From the NCBI GenBank assembly GCA_964030475.1, contig CAXIPT010000008.1, positions 4,739,121 to 4,803,120 of the forward strand: 64,000 bases of DNA, given 5' to 3'. The position numbers and the translations under genes were made by a program. Of the stretch, positions 11,901 to 23,900 are shown one piece after another; the stretch's first letter is position 1; the number at the start of each line of letters is the position of its first letter. The stretch comes from Tethya wilhelma. Taxonomy: Eukaryota > Porifera > Demospongiae > Tethyida > Tethyidae. A model generated the notes under the pieces. It made no database searches, had not been told where the DNA came from, and saw only the letters and a list, made by a program, of their open reading frames with translations.

Positions 11901-12023
11901 AGTGGCTTTCAGAGGGTGTGATTCCAGCCAACTTTCCACAAATGAAGCAGCAAAGTCGTCATGCGATTTGAGCCATCTTTCAACATATTGTTGTTCTTTA
12001 CCCAACTCAATATAATCTCCCAT
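5157..12023 (-). CDS. GAF-A/GAF-B cyclic-nucleotide phosphodiesterase (PDE5/6/11 class) with CaaX end
   Basis: Hydrolyses cGMP and/or cAMP to the 5'-nucleotide. I join 20 exons (minus strand): 11412-12023, 11097-11186, 10743-10811, 10195-10284, 9036-9176, 8798-8868, 8642-8705, 8521-8583, 8314-8445, 8101-8193, 7850-7900, 7603-7749, 6846-6953, 6641-6750, 6452-6539, 6237-6337, 6081-6158, 5840-5978, 5593-5770 and 5157-5479. Together they are 2748 nt, or 915 aa, the usual size. Domains in order: an N-terminal VERWL...FVESW module; GAF-A with [18 protein letters not shown] and the NK...F...DE motif; GAF-B ([15 protein letters not shown]); and the catalytic domain. The catalytic domain shows YHNWRHAFN, the metal site [19 protein letters not shown], and the purine-clamp Gln in MQAGFIDF. 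The C-terminus is KCVIC, a prenylation-type CaaX box as in PDE6-like enzymes. The start at 12023 has Kozak GAAATGG; an upstream in-frame ATG at 12167 is less likely. A 79-N gap lies in one intron. Confidence 0.93.
5481..5569. repeat. (TTG)n followed by (GT)n microsatellite at the last PDE splice acceptor
   Basis: On the coding (minus) strand this is (AC)n then (CAA)n running straight into the CAG acceptor of the last PDE exon. The acceptor therefore has no pyrimidine tract. Confidence 0.95.
6373..6438. repeat. (AC)n-(AG)n compound microsatellite in a PDE intron
   Basis: Perfect dinucleotide runs in the intron between the exons at 6237-6337 and 6452-6539. Confidence 0.95.
7971..8049. other. 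Assembly gap (79 N) at a (GT)n microsatellite
   Basis: The run of N follows a (GT)n tract starting near 7933, inside a PDE intron. Flanking exons are intact and in phase, so no coding sequence need be missing. Confidence 0.97.
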
Positions 12024-12458
12024 TTCGCATGGGACTTGTGATGGTAATGTAAAAAGGGCTTCCACAATTCCAGCTGTGTAATGGTTAGAACGACACAAGT
12101 TTGGGGGGAGAACATTTACTTCTTGTTCAATCTCAGTAACACAAAACCGTCTTACAGCTATCAACAAGTCATGAGCTTCACTTGGCCAGCTGTACTACTG
12201 ATTCTTCAGTCATCCGTCTCGACGTGTTATTTCTGGGATGGGATATTCGCCTGGGAAACGGATAGTGGAATTTGATTGGCCCGTGTGACAAAAATGCGTC
12301 GTACGTACGCGCGCGCGCGCGTAAGCGCTACATAATTTCGGGGTTGCAGAATTACGAATTTGATTGGACGGTTGTAGGTTTCCAAGTAACTTGCAGCTTG
12401 ATGGATGCAGTCTGACTCTTTCTTTTCGGTGGTTTCAAAGTCAAAAAAACTTCTAATT
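12024..12458. promoter_or_regulatory. Bidirectional promoter region, PDE and GAF-like genes
   Basis: 435 bp separate the two divergent start codons. It carries a CpG-rich core at 12297-12328 with ACGTACG followed by an alternating CG run at 12309-12321. This is the only strongly CG-rich patch nearby. Shared control of the two genes is inferred from the layout. Confidence 0.55.
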
Positions 12459-14029
12459 ATGTCTGTGCATCAAGAGTTTGACAGCCTTGATCAAGCTTCT
12501 GTGGAGAAGTGGTTACAAGACTCTGAGAATCAGAGCTTCACTAAGAGCTTTATCATAAACTGGGTGAAACAGAATCCACATCTTAGCCTCCAAGTTCAGA
12601 ATCTGCTGAGTCAAAGAGAGACTGATGAATCGTTAAATTCTAGTCAACTGCACCCACAGCAGCATAAAATATCCTCAACCAAGAATGACTTTGTGGAATG
12701 TACCCTGGCTCCAGCTGTCTCAAAATCTTATATTGATATTGTAACCACAGTACTCTCAGGTGAAGCTCACAATGAATCTGTTACCACTGGACCAAAACCA
12801 ATGAAAAGAAAAGGCGAAGTGGTGTCAGAAAAGTCCGATAAACTGAAGCGCTGGCACAATGCTTCATCCACATTGGAGTCAAGCTCCTCAGAGTCAACTA
12901 CCAAGAAGCCTAAGCCTATCAGTCCGATGAACAGGGACAGTGGTGTGGAACTTCCTCAGAGCTGGGGTACTATGGTAAAACCTGCAATCATGATCAAATG
13001 TGCCAAAGCAAGGAGAGCTATGAAAGCCATCAGCCAACTTGAACGGGACAGACAGTTTCTCCAGAAAAAGATCAAACAACTGGAGGTATATACATCTTCC
13101 ATACACACATTAATAGTATTAATTTACAATACTTATGATTTCTCAGGGTCTTCTTGAGCTTGTGGTGGCTGTACACAACAACCTGATAAATCCACAGCAT
13201 GCTCTCACAAAAATCCTCTCCTATACCAGGCACATAATGGCATGCACAAAGTGCCGATTCTTGCTTGTTGAGAACACCAGTCCAAATCTAGCAAGTGGAA
13301 CAATGCCAAGTTTTATACAGGCTTTTGAGACGGCAACTGACAGGTCTGATGCTGAGCTCGTGGATATAGGGGAGCTGAGTGGGATTGATATTGATGTAGC
13401 AACTGATGTTTTGAAGAAAGGCCGTTTATTCGTGTATGACACATCTGGTAGCATGCTCTGCTACCCATTGTTTGGCGTGAAAGGACAGATCATTGGTAAG
13501 TCACATTAAGACATGACTGCTTCTTTGTTTGTTTGTTTTTATCAAGAATTTCCTCTGCTATTTCATCAAGGTGTCATGCAGCTCTTTGGTGACTCACTCA
13601 AATCACTTGACCTGGACCTTGTGAAGGTTCGTAAGCATTCATAATCTTTTTGCATCAGCTATATGATATAATGCATGGCTCTTTCCAAACCTTCTTTAGC
13701 AAGTGTCGTTGATGAGTGGACTTGTGATTGATAATTCCCTCAATTATTCCTCATTCATGAAAGTGACCAAAACATTGTCTTATATGAGTGCAAAACTAAA
13801 GAATGCACAGAAGATGGCTCCACAAGAAGAGAACTCCAGTGCCAATTATCACACGGTACCTGAGTCAAAATGTCGTTTTTCAATCACAAAGACTGAAACA
13901 AGGTCACTCAGTAAGACCCCTCTGCTTGGTGACGTCAAAGCAGACAGTTCTAAGTCCAAAAAGAAAAGAAAATGTGGAGTTTCCAAAGTTTTTAAAGCTC
14001 CATTTCATGCCATCAAAAAGCTCTTATAA
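12459..14029 (+). CDS. GAF-like domain protein related to the neighbouring PDE N-terminus
   Basis: Four exons (12459-13085, 13147-13495, 13571-13626, 13700-14029) give 453 aa. The N-terminus has VEKWL...SFIINW, the same short helical module that opens the divergent PDE (VERWL...SFVESW). A Ser/Lys-rich linker and a short coiled coil (LERDRQFLQKKIKQLE) follow. Then comes a degenerate GAF-like fold: LVVAVHNNLINP, CRFLLVENTS, YPLFGVKGQIIGVMQLFG. There is no catalytic HD domain. The C-terminal tail is basic (KSKKKRKCG, FKAPFHAIKKLL). I chose the Met at 12459; one 18 codons upstream is possible. AATAAA signals lie at 14108 and 14120. I do not recognise an orthologue. A cyclic-nucleotide-sensing or PDE-partner role is only a guess. 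Confidence 0.75.
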
Positions 14030-14177
14030 CAGACATAAGCATCAGGAGAATACATGAAGAGGATGTACATCTGTGGAACATTAATTTTATGCATGCATAT
14101 CAGTTGAAATAAAAAATTTAATAAACTCAACCATTAAAACCATCAATCATTCGTTCTTATTAGTTAACACCTTAACA

Positions 14178-15953
14178 TTATGAGTTTACTGTACACCATT
14201 CCCACATATCCAAAGCCTTCTCTGGCACAACATCACTGTCAGAGTACGGAAAGCCATTTGCCAAGACTTGTTTACAAAGTATTAGCCTTTTCTTATCATC
14301 AAGAGCCTCAAACTTTAAGGATGATGCCAAATCTACCAGCTCAATCTCTTTGTGATCACCAGGCATGTCGGGTGGATTAAAACACTGCAACTTCTCTGCT
14401 CTGGCATTTGTCTCTCGTGCTACTCTGGAGATTTCTTGCAAGTCGATGTTGGTACAATCCTTTCCTGCACATTGTCCAAGAGTCTCGGTCAGTACCGATA
14501 GTTTTTGTAAAAGTGTCGAGTCCACTTTGTCTATAATGTTGTAGATCTCATGAGGATCCTCAGTGAGATTGTAGAACTCTTTCTCTCCTGTACACCACTC
14601 TGCATACATCCAGTTGGCATTCTCAGCCCAGTCCGAACCATTGATGACACGAATGGCCTGATAGGTGTTGTTCCAGAAGCGATTGTGTTCAAAGCCAGCC
14701 ATTCCTTTGTATTCACCGCCCATATTTGAAGACCCACCATACATTTCAGCAAGTCCCACGGCACGAAAAGTGTTCACACCAGGATCTGAGGGAGTTGGCC
14801 CTTTCAAGAGTGGTACAATGCTCTTTCCATCTGGATCGTAAGATTCTGGAAGCTTACCCTGACCGAGATCGATCCAAGTCGGAAGCAAATCAACACTCTG
14901 GACAACTTCTGTGACTGTAGCACCACCTTCGATTCCTGGTCCTCTTGCTAAGAAGGGAACTCGAATGTCCGTATCATAAGCCTGTCTCTTTCCAGTTGCA
15001 AGGCGATAGTCTCCGAGATGCTGCCCATTGTCACCCATGTAGAAGAGGTATGTGTTATCCTTAATGTCTTCCTTGTCAATAAAGTTTGTAAGGTTTTCTA
15101 ACAGTTCGTCAACCGCTTGCAGTGCTCTCAATCTGTTTCTGTAGAAGTTGTCAATATTGTCCACTTGTGAGCTGTCCAACTTGGGCAACCGTTTGAGCCA
15201 AGAAGGTTTCTGCTGTTGAAGTTTGTCATCAGGATTGTAAGAAGGATTTCTTGGTGCAGTCATGTTTGAGAAGAGCTTAGCATGTCGAGGAGCTGGAAGT
15301 GATGGAGCGTGGGGGGCAAAGGGTGCAATGTAGATGAAAAATGGCTTACTCTTGTCTCGATTCTTTAACAAACTCAAAGCATTTTCACCGATGAAATCAG
15401 TCTGGTAGGTATCCTTCGATGTCTTCAGGAGCTTTCCATTTACCGAGAATTGAGGTCCAAAGTAGGCCATGCTTGTCATACCGTACCAATGGTCCCAGCC
15501 AGGTGGAACGTAGGCTGCATTACTACCACCGTAACCATTGAGATACTTTCCTATCAAGAATGTCTCATAGCCTGCCTTCTTCATCTGTGTGGCTATCGTA
15601 ACATCTTGTAGGCCTTCACTCATTGCCTTCTTGAAGCCCCCGCTGAGGTGAGTGTCATTGTTCAAGTCTCCATTGTCCCAGATTTTTGTGTTGTGACAAA
15701 ACTGTCCACGTATGATTGTTGCACGACTTGGACAGCAGAGGCCGGTGGAGACAAAGTAGTTGACAAACTCCATACCTTCATCCCGAAGAAGTTTGTTCAA
15801 CTTTGGCATGTAGTCCAGGGAGTAAGCAGTCACATCTTGGTCATCTGTCAGCAAGAATATGATGTTAGGCTGGCTGCTTTCTTGTGGATTGGAGCTGATG
15901 ACTTCAGCAAAGGTTCCTGTTAAGCCAAGAGCAAGGATTAATAGAAGCTTCAT
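14178..15953 (-). CDS. Secreted/lysosomal sulfatase, N-acetylglucosamine-6-sulfatase-like
   Basis: Intronless, 591 aa. It should hydrolyse sulfate esters, probably on glycosaminoglycan or another sulfated glycan, in the lysosome or outside the cell. A signal peptide is visible (MKLLLILALGLTGTFA). Metal-binding Asp residues are in TDDQD at 36-40. The formylglycine motif CCPSR is at 73-77, so Cys73 is the predicted FGly residue. YMGDNG with a following His gives the second metal-ligand cluster. N-glycosylation sites such as NNT and NGS are present. The fold and the CCPSR form resemble GNS, but substrate assignment among type I sulfatases from sequence alone is unsafe. The gene converges on the GAF-like gene (148 bp) and diverges from BLZF1 (97 bp). 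Confidence 0.9.
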   Translation of the reverse strand: MKLLLILALGLTGTFAEVISSNPQESSQPNIIFLLTDDQDVTAYSLDYMPKLNKLLRDEGMEFVNYFVSTGLCCPSRATIIRGQFCHNTKIWDNGDLNNDTHLSGGFKKAMSEGLQDVTIATQMKKAGYETFLIGKYLNGYGGSNAAYVPPGWDHWYGMTSMAYFGPQFSVNGKLLKTSKDTYQTDFIGENALSLLKNRDKSKPFFIYIAPFAPHAPSLPAPRHAKLFSNMTAPRNPSYNPDDKLQQQKPSWLKRLPKLDSSQVDNIDNFYRNRLRALQAVDELLENLTNFIDKEDIKDNTYLFYMGDNGQHLGDYRLATGKRQAYDTDIRVPFLARGPGIEGGATVTEVVQSVDLLPTWIDLGQGKLPESYDPDGKSIVPLLKGPTPSDPGVNTFRAVGLAEMYGGSSNMGGEYKGMAGFEHNRFWNNTYQAIRVINGSDWAENANWMYAEWCTGEKEFYNLTEDPHEIYNIIDKVDSTLLQKLSVLTETLGQCAGKDCTNIDLQEISRVARETNARAEKLQCFNPPDMPGDHKEIELVDLASSLKFEALDDKKRLILCKQVLANGFPYSDSDVVPEKALDMWEWCTVNS

Positions 15954-16050
15954 CTTTTGCTAACGGAATGCATGCACCTTGAGGGAGGGGCTGGACGTGG
16001 GTGTGTCAGGTGACGAATAAAGCATGACGTCAGTGTTGACGTTCTAAATA
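15954..16050. promoter_or_regulatory. Compact bidirectional promoter with palindromic CRE
   Basis: Only 97 bp separate the sulfatase and BLZF1 start codons. A perfect cAMP-response-element palindrome TGACGTCA is at 16025-16032, with a second TGACG at about 16038. Function is inferred. Confidence 0.6.
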
Positions 16051-17881
16051 ATGCACACTCAAATGAATCACGACAGGTTGAAGAGAAAGGTATGTGTTGT
16101 TATAATACGAGATGTGCTGGTTATTAACTGTGTTGAATCTATAGTACCTAAGAAGAGCTCAGCAGCTTCTTCACAACAAGTCCAGAAAACCACCAAAATG
16201 GTAAGTAGAGCTAGAAATTGGCCAGTACTCCTAAAATTTCAGCAACAGCTTTTGACATTCCATGTACAGGAAGCTCCAAGCTAGTGTGGAACCATTCATT
16301 CATACTAACTGTGAGTTGACTGTAATCTCTCAATGGTGTGTGTATATTGATCCTGTATTGTCTCTGCATTCAATAGCCGATCCTCCTCAATTTGAGAGAA
16401 GTGCCTCAGACCCTACAACCCCCCTAGGGAGTTCTCATTGTAACTCTAGAACAGATCCTCGTGCCATTTACCAACACCCTGAGTGGACACAGGCCACAGC
16501 ATGCAGTGCGACGGACACTTGCAGTGAATCTGACACACAGTCTGTCCACAGTCCTGGTCTTCCCGGGAAGGGAAGTGGTGGTTATGGTGTACCATTTGCT
16601 GCTGGTGATCCATCACATTCTCACTCGATGAGACACGAACTTGATCCGTCCGTTAGGTGTCACCCAGTGCACACAAGAAGGCCTAATCCACACCTTCAAG
16701 ACGACATCCCCACCTCAACCGGCATGTCTCCATCACGACTCCTTGTCCCACCAAACGATCGATCTTACAAACATTTCAGCACGAACAGTGAATCTGGACA
16801 ATCTTTTGATGCTTTGCTGTATCATCCACAAGATGGTCCTGTTGCCAGTGAGGTGTATCCTTTGTCTTCAACCCCTGTGGCTAGTAGTAGGTACCGTCGT
16901 GTTGGCATGCGAGAAAATGATTGTACTCTTCTAGCTGAGAGATGCAGTGAACTCGATTCGAAACTGAAAGTTCAAATGAAAGTGAACCAGGAGCTCAAAC
17001 GATTGCTAGTAGCGTCTGTTGGTGGTGACTTACAGCTTCGTCTTGAGCAGGTCGTACAAGAGAAGGCTAACTTGTCTCACGATTTGGAGACATCGCTGCA
17101 ACAGCTTGCAGAAAATGGTGAGGAAATGGACCAGGTTGCCATCGAATGTGACATTTGGAGAAGCAAGTTTTTAGCGAGTCGACTCATGATTGACGAACTG
17201 GCTAGCTGGAAGGCGGAACTCTCCCTCCAGTACAAGGAGAGCCAAAGAGCTCTTCAGTGTTTGCTAAAGGAACACGAGGAGCTAAAGAACATCTTGGCAA
17301 AATGTAATGATATTCTTCGTGAGATAGCTGAAGTGTTGAGTCAGGGGAGTAGCACATCAGGACAAGAAATCTCACTAAAGATGCTCAAACAGCAATTTCA
17401 TTCGTCTCATTCGACTGTACTTGATCTAGCAAAGATGTCTTCGCATTATACAAATATCATCCAAGACAAATTGCAATTGCTTGGAGGTCATTTGGCCACT
17501 TCTAAAACATCAACTCCACACAGTCAGAGTAGCAAGCATGGAGGTGCTTCTTGCCACAATGTCACTGTAGAACCAACAGTTGGTGAAAAACTAGCCAAAC
17601 AGGTTTGTAAAACTTGCCTACTTTTGAGTCAACTATAGTTAACCATGTATGTATGGATGTGCACTCTGTAGGTTCTGGTCAGCAGGCAGCACTTTCTCAA
17701 GTCCCAGAACAGATCATTTCCACTTCCTCTTCAGCTTGATAGTGACACGTTGCTCTATCAGCGGGGAGTTTCCAACCGAGGGTTGTCTCCTCTTGCTGCT
17801 AGCACATTACTGTTTGGCCAATCTGATAGTGACATTCTTTTTTGTTGTAAACACTGCAAAGGGAAAGTCATTAACGTGTAG
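16051..17881 (+). CDS. BLZF1: Golgin-45 (basic leucine zipper nuclear factor 1) homologue
   Basis: Golgi matrix coiled-coil protein; the vertebrate protein binds GRASP55 and Rab2. Exons 16051-16089, 16145-16200, 16270-16310, 16377-17602 and 17672-17881 total 1572 nt, or 523 aa. Family signatures are LKRLLVASVGGDLQ, the CDIWRSKFLASR block within a long coiled coil, and the cysteine-rich C-terminus CCKHCKGKVINV. The last of these corresponds to the PDZ-binding Cys tail of golgin-45. The N-terminal half is Ser/Pro/His-rich and not conserved. The first three small exons rest on splice sites and phase alone, so the exact start is less certain. AATAAA is at 17922. The 3' end lies 91 bp from the convergent TMTC gene. 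Confidence 0.85.
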
Positions 17882-17972
17882 TATTTTCACTTTTCTCACT
17901 TAAATTTTGTATTCAATCTGAAATAAAATATTAACATAATACGTGTCACATACATAAGTGTGTTGCATGCTA

Positions 17973-20900
17973 TTAGGTTATAGTTTTTTTCTTTGTCTTC
18001 AACAGTTTGTGAAGATTCTCTTTGGCAGTTGGCAAGTTTGAATTGTAACTAAGTGCATGTCTATACTCGTATTCAGCTCTTTCGTAGTCTTTTTGTAAGT
18101 GATAGATCACTCCTGAATGGAAAAGGATTATATTACACATAATAGGTTTGATCAACAGTTGCCAAAGCAACACCAATACTGCATGCCAGGTTGCTGAGTC
18201 GGCTGACCTAAGTTAGCATGGTAATTAGCAGCTGTTGGTCTCATTTGGACTGCCTTTTCAAGCATCTTTTGTCCCTCCTGTACACATCGATGAAAATGGC
18301 AATAGCTAAAAACTCTGATACAAAACATACAGTAATGAGACGTACATCAAGTTGGTTGATCCTGCCCAGCAACACACCGAGGGAGTAGTAAAACTGAGCA
18401 TTTTCTGGCATGATGGACACAGCTTCTCTCAGCACTTTCTCTGCCTCAGTGTACATGCCTATTGGACAAAGATTAAAAGCAGCCAAGATCGAGTTTTTAA
18501 ACCTGGATTATAATATATATCCCCAGCATTATAATAATAATAGTTACACCGTGGCAATATTGGGAACTGAAACCATTAAGTTGTAACTATTGATAGGCCT
18601 TAATTGTGTATCTGCCACACAACCTTAGCATGATGAAAGTAAGTGAAACAAAAAACATTGCACAGTCCCAACTTAGACAGCAGTGTTTGAATTCCCAATT
18701 TACAATTGGTCGCCCAGTTATGCATACAGAGTAGTCAGATAACTTCAGAGTAGTCATGATATTGTATACTACCGGGCACCTATGATAGCATGTATCAAAC
18801 TTTAAGGACAACCAAGCCTGTTTTAGCTATAAAAGTACCACAGCATAATCTTTTCCAGAAAAATACTTCATCATTTCAATATGCCTTCTTCAAACCAACG
18901 ACAGTGGATTCTTGCAATAAGTGCACTATTGCTCATTCATGAATGTGAAGCAACTCAGTCTGCAGCTCCTGTACAACCTCAGGAAGGTCTCAGGCTGCAC
19001 ATTTTATCTCTGGCAAATCAAACTCAGTCTGAAAACTCAACCACTATCTTCTGTTGCCAACCTTGGACGTTTTACAACCAAACTTCCACTATATGTCAGT
19101 GTGGAAGCGATCTTCACGGCATTGTCAAGCACTGCATTGAACCGACAGCATCATCTATCAAACCTTGCAACAGCAGCAGTACAAATGATAAATATTTCCG
19201 AAAACCAAGCATCTTAGCATTATACTGTATGTCCTATCAAGAGGAATTAGATCTAACTCTAATAGGAAGCTGCTTGTATTCAAATGGTCTTTCCATAAAG
19301 CACACTGAACTTCCTTTAAATGTGTACGAGCTTGAGAACTCCACATGTGGTCCTTTCAACAGAAAAGGACAAATGTGTGGCAGCTGTCAAGAAGGCTTTG
19401 CTCCTCCTGTCTACTCTTACAGCTTGGCCTGTGTGGAGTGTTCAGACTACAAGTACAACTGGTTGAAGTACATAGCAGTCGCCTACCTCCCCTTGACACT
19501 CTTCTACTTCATTGTTGTCTTTTTTAGAGTAAATGTTACAAGGCCACCTTTGAATATCTACATTTTTCTGTGTCAGATAATAGCTATACCTCCAATACTT
19601 CAGCTCCTTAACCAAACAAAGGTAACCATACATGAAATAAAGCTAGATGATGACATCACAACAGCACTCTTTAAAGACACTTTAATTACTCTTTATGGTC
19701 TCTGGAACCTGGACATATTTCGTGTGCTCTACTCCCCATTCTGTCTGCATCCCAAGATGACTACACTTCAAGCTTTGTCTCTTGACTACCTCATCTCAAT
19801 CTACCCTCTCTCTCTCATCATCCTTACCTACATTCTTGTCAAGTTGCATGACAAGTATAGTCTTGTGGTGAGGCTTTGGACGCCATTTCGAAGATGCTTC
19901 TCATACTTTCGCAAAGAGTGGGACCTCTCAAACTCCATTATCGGAGCTTTTACTACTTTCCTTTTACTTTCGTACACAAAAACTTTGTACGTCTCCTTCA
20001 GTTTGCTACTCCCAAATGTACTTTACACTGTGAATGGGTCAATCTGGAAGGAAACATATCTCTATTATGACAGCACCATCATATGGTTTGGAAGAGATCA
20101 CATCTTCTATGGAGTCTTGGCAATTGTCATGTTCTCATGCTTCAATCTCTTCCCGCTGGTCATCATTTGCATCTACCCTTGCACTTGCACTCACGTGATG
20201 ATGAACCGTTTGCGCATCAAACGACAACTGCTGAACACCTTCATGGAAGCATTTCACGGCCATTACAAATACACCCCACAAAAATATGGCTGGTTTGCAG
20301 GAGTCTACTTGGCACTACGAATACTTATCCTCGTTCTGTTTGGCTTTGTATGCAACTATCTTCTAGTACTTGTACTAGCGCCAATCCTGTTCACCGGATG
20401 TACACTGCTTCTCCTTATACTCAAACCATACAGGAACAATAGATTCAACACCCTAGACGCCACCTTCTTCATATTTCTATCATTAGGATGCAGTTCATAC
20501 GCCTTCCTCGAGAGTTCGCCATTTGGTTCAATTAGACCTGCCATGAAAATCATAACATGGCTGACAACTTTCTCGATAATACTACCTCCAGTTTGCAGTA
20601 TGGGACTTCTCATGTATAGAATGATTCCACAAAAAGGGCTACAAAAGCTCAAAGATATCTTTCAAACCTTTCGCAAGTGTTTAATGCAAGAAGAAGAGGA
20701 GGAAAGAATTCCTCATCGCTTGTTGTTTCCCGACGACAAAGAGTATCAACCACTTCTTCCGAAGTGAAAGATTAGCGTGGCTGGATTCCATTGAAGCACT
20801 CCCTCAAGTAACACTAAGTCTTTTTTGACAGTTTTGTTTGTGTAATATTACTTTTGACAATGTTTGTATCTTATCACATTCCTTACTTTAATACATCTTA

Positions 20901-23900
20901 TCTTTAAAAGTGTTGTTTAACAAACTTACCTAAGTTCTCGTATAGAAGTCCCAAGTTTCCCCAAGCATTGGCATGGTTCCTTTGAAGTCCAATAGCAGCT
21001 TTGAATGCTGCAGCTGCTTCATCAGTACGATCAATGTTAATGTACTAAAGATTGTCAGATAAAATCAAAGTTCTTATCACACAAGCTACATTCAAAGCAA
21101 GCAGGGATTGAAAATGAAAATAATCAACCTAAGGGATCATACCAAGTTTCCAAGGTTGTAGTAGGCATCAGGATACTTCTTCCTGTGTCTCATGGCTGTT
21201 TTGTAGCTTATCTCTGCTTCCTAGTTGGTGCAAAAAAAAAAAAGTTCCTATAATAGCTTGGAAATAGAGTTAGCTATGTACCTCTGTCTTGTTCAGCATT
21301 GCTTGAGCAATGCCTAAATTCATCCAGGCAGCTGCAAAGTCTGGCCTTCAAGATTTGATAAGTTTACCACTTCCAATTAAACTGTATAGTGGTGGATAAT
21401 CGTTAGCTAGTTCAACGTACTTGGATTTCAGTGCTCGGTGAAACATTTTCTCAGCTTCAACTGGCCTTCCAGTTTCCTACATGTGGTATATGTGGGTAAT
21501 ATCACTACAAAACGAATACACCTACACCTAGCAACTACTAGTTTCTATAATTACATACCTTTAAGAGATTACCATAATTATTCAGTGCTTGGTCATACTC
21601 AGGGTATAGTCTGTCAATATAAGCAAGATAGTTTACCATATTTTGTTTGACTATAATGCATTGCTTAATCTTTCCCAGTACCGTATTGCCTCACGATAAG
21701 CATCCTCTCCCATCTTCTCATCACCAGCGTCGGACTTTACTTTACCAATGTTATAAAGAACCTATACATGTGAGTACACATTTAACATTCACAGTCATTC
21801 TAGATGAAGCATGCAAATCTCTTCAAAAAAAAGCACTATAGCTGGCTCAGTCCAGAAAGGCTGCATGGATACGTATGGAGCTGAGAAAGCCATTACAAAA
21901 TGTATATAGGCCTATGACTTGGAAGACAATCATACAACCAACAGAAAGAAAGGACATATAGATATATGTATGAATACATCAACCATACCTTTGCATTGTG
22001 AGGGCACACCTTGATGCCACTAGTGAACAGAGACTCCTCAGATGTCCATTCTGAGCTACGCTGCATGCAAGAAACAAACATCATGTTAAGTATACATATC
22101 ACTTTATGCAATGTGAATACTACTTATATTTGTAGCATTCAAAGTTACCTGGACAGATCGGACAGTATAAATCACAAGTAGGCTGAGAAACAGACCAAAA
22201 CAAAGCTGTTTTTTTAAGAGAACCATTGAACGTTTAACCAATTATAGGTATCTGTATAGGCTTACTGATCTAAAATGGTGGTGCTGCCAGTGTAGTAAAA
22301 TGCACACTCCTAAGGCAACCAACAGACAGTAGCCAGCACTGGGAAGATACAACACTCTCTCAGCTACCACAAATCCAACACTCAGAAAGAGATTGGAGGC
22401 AGGAAGAAAGGGGATGATGGCCATTGCTAATGCCATTGTCACCAGCCTGGTGATTCAAAAGGAGAGAGAGAAGAAATGGTTCAGCAGGTGTCCAAGTATC
22501 AATTGTGCAGAGATTATAATTGTCTCAACTACAAGCTTTGTACCTTTTCAAAGTCCCTGCTTCTCCTATCAAACAGTAAATTACTAGTGAGCCTAAGATC
22601 ACCCAGAATGCCACCACAGCCAGGACTCTGCGGGTGTCAAACAATGACTCCACCAGTGAAACACACCCCATTGACCAATCAAAACACAGCCACCATGGGT
22701 TGAGCAACAACCAGGCATTCAAGGAGTAGAGGTAGTTGTAAGTCAAAACCTGGGAGAGGAAGAACAAGCCAGCCATTTTTATATCTAATCATCTTCCTTG
22801 GCCATGCACCCAAGAGACTTACTCTTGTAAGGAGAGAATCTGAGAAGGAGGCAGGGTTGTCTATTGGCTTGAATTGAGGCTGTCCCGTGGAGAGCCTGGT
22901 TAAGAGTATTGCTAGTGTGCTCAGTACTAGTAGCAGCATCCTAGCAACAACCCATAGTCTCCATGGTGACTCCTATAGAATGAGATACAAGTTTAAAGAA
23001 TGTCATACAACCTGTACCCACTCAGTAGCTTAATGGTAGAGTGCCCATACTACTATGTAGCAATCAGGAGGTCTTCAGTTCGATTCCAACTATGTAAATC
23101 TCTGGAATTTTTTCCATACATTTCCTTAAACATAATACATTTTATACAAATGTCTACCTGCCTTAAAGCTAGCTGCATTAAGAGGGTCAAATTTCAAATT
23201 GACAATGATATCATAAACAATACACACTCCCTGCATTAAAGAAGGAAACAAGAAAGTGTTGATATACACATCAAGCAATCAACAGCTGCTCACACACACC
23301 ATGATCGTGATCCCCTGTTCCTTGAACAGAGTGGCACACCCTCCTAACACAGCTGTCATAGTCACCCCTAGCAACAGGACACACACTCCACCTAATGAGA
23401 AACTCTTAACTCACTTTGATCGAATTTAACACAGAATTATAGACTACATCTAGCTTTCCATCTCATCATATCTCATACCTGATCTACAAGTCTTGATATA
23501 GCACAGAAGAGCACCAAAAGAACACAAAGCTGACATAAGATCAGCTCGACCAACAATGCCAGCAACCTGGAATCATAAAGATCACAGTCAAGTAGATCTA
23601 CACGACTATTTTGATGTCTTACACTTTCAGTGTGAACGGGATGAACTGCAAACATCAACCCAGCTAAGAGCGCACATAGAGACAGCCCACCCAACTTTCC
23701 TTCTCTGTGTTCTCTTCTTCTTGACTGTGAGTCCTCCACCAGACAATGGCACACCTCCATGTACAACAGTGAGACAAGAGGATGCAGTAATACGTTCACA
23801 AGATGGAAACCAAAAGGCTCCAGTCCTCCTGCTAGCCAGTGGTTCCAACGAAACGTTACAATTGTGAGAGGACGATAAGACTTGTGACTGGTCTTGAGAG

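Noticed and set aside
23024..23098. Functional tRNA gene
   Set aside because: A- and B-box words are present, but the anticodon and acceptor arms do not pair.
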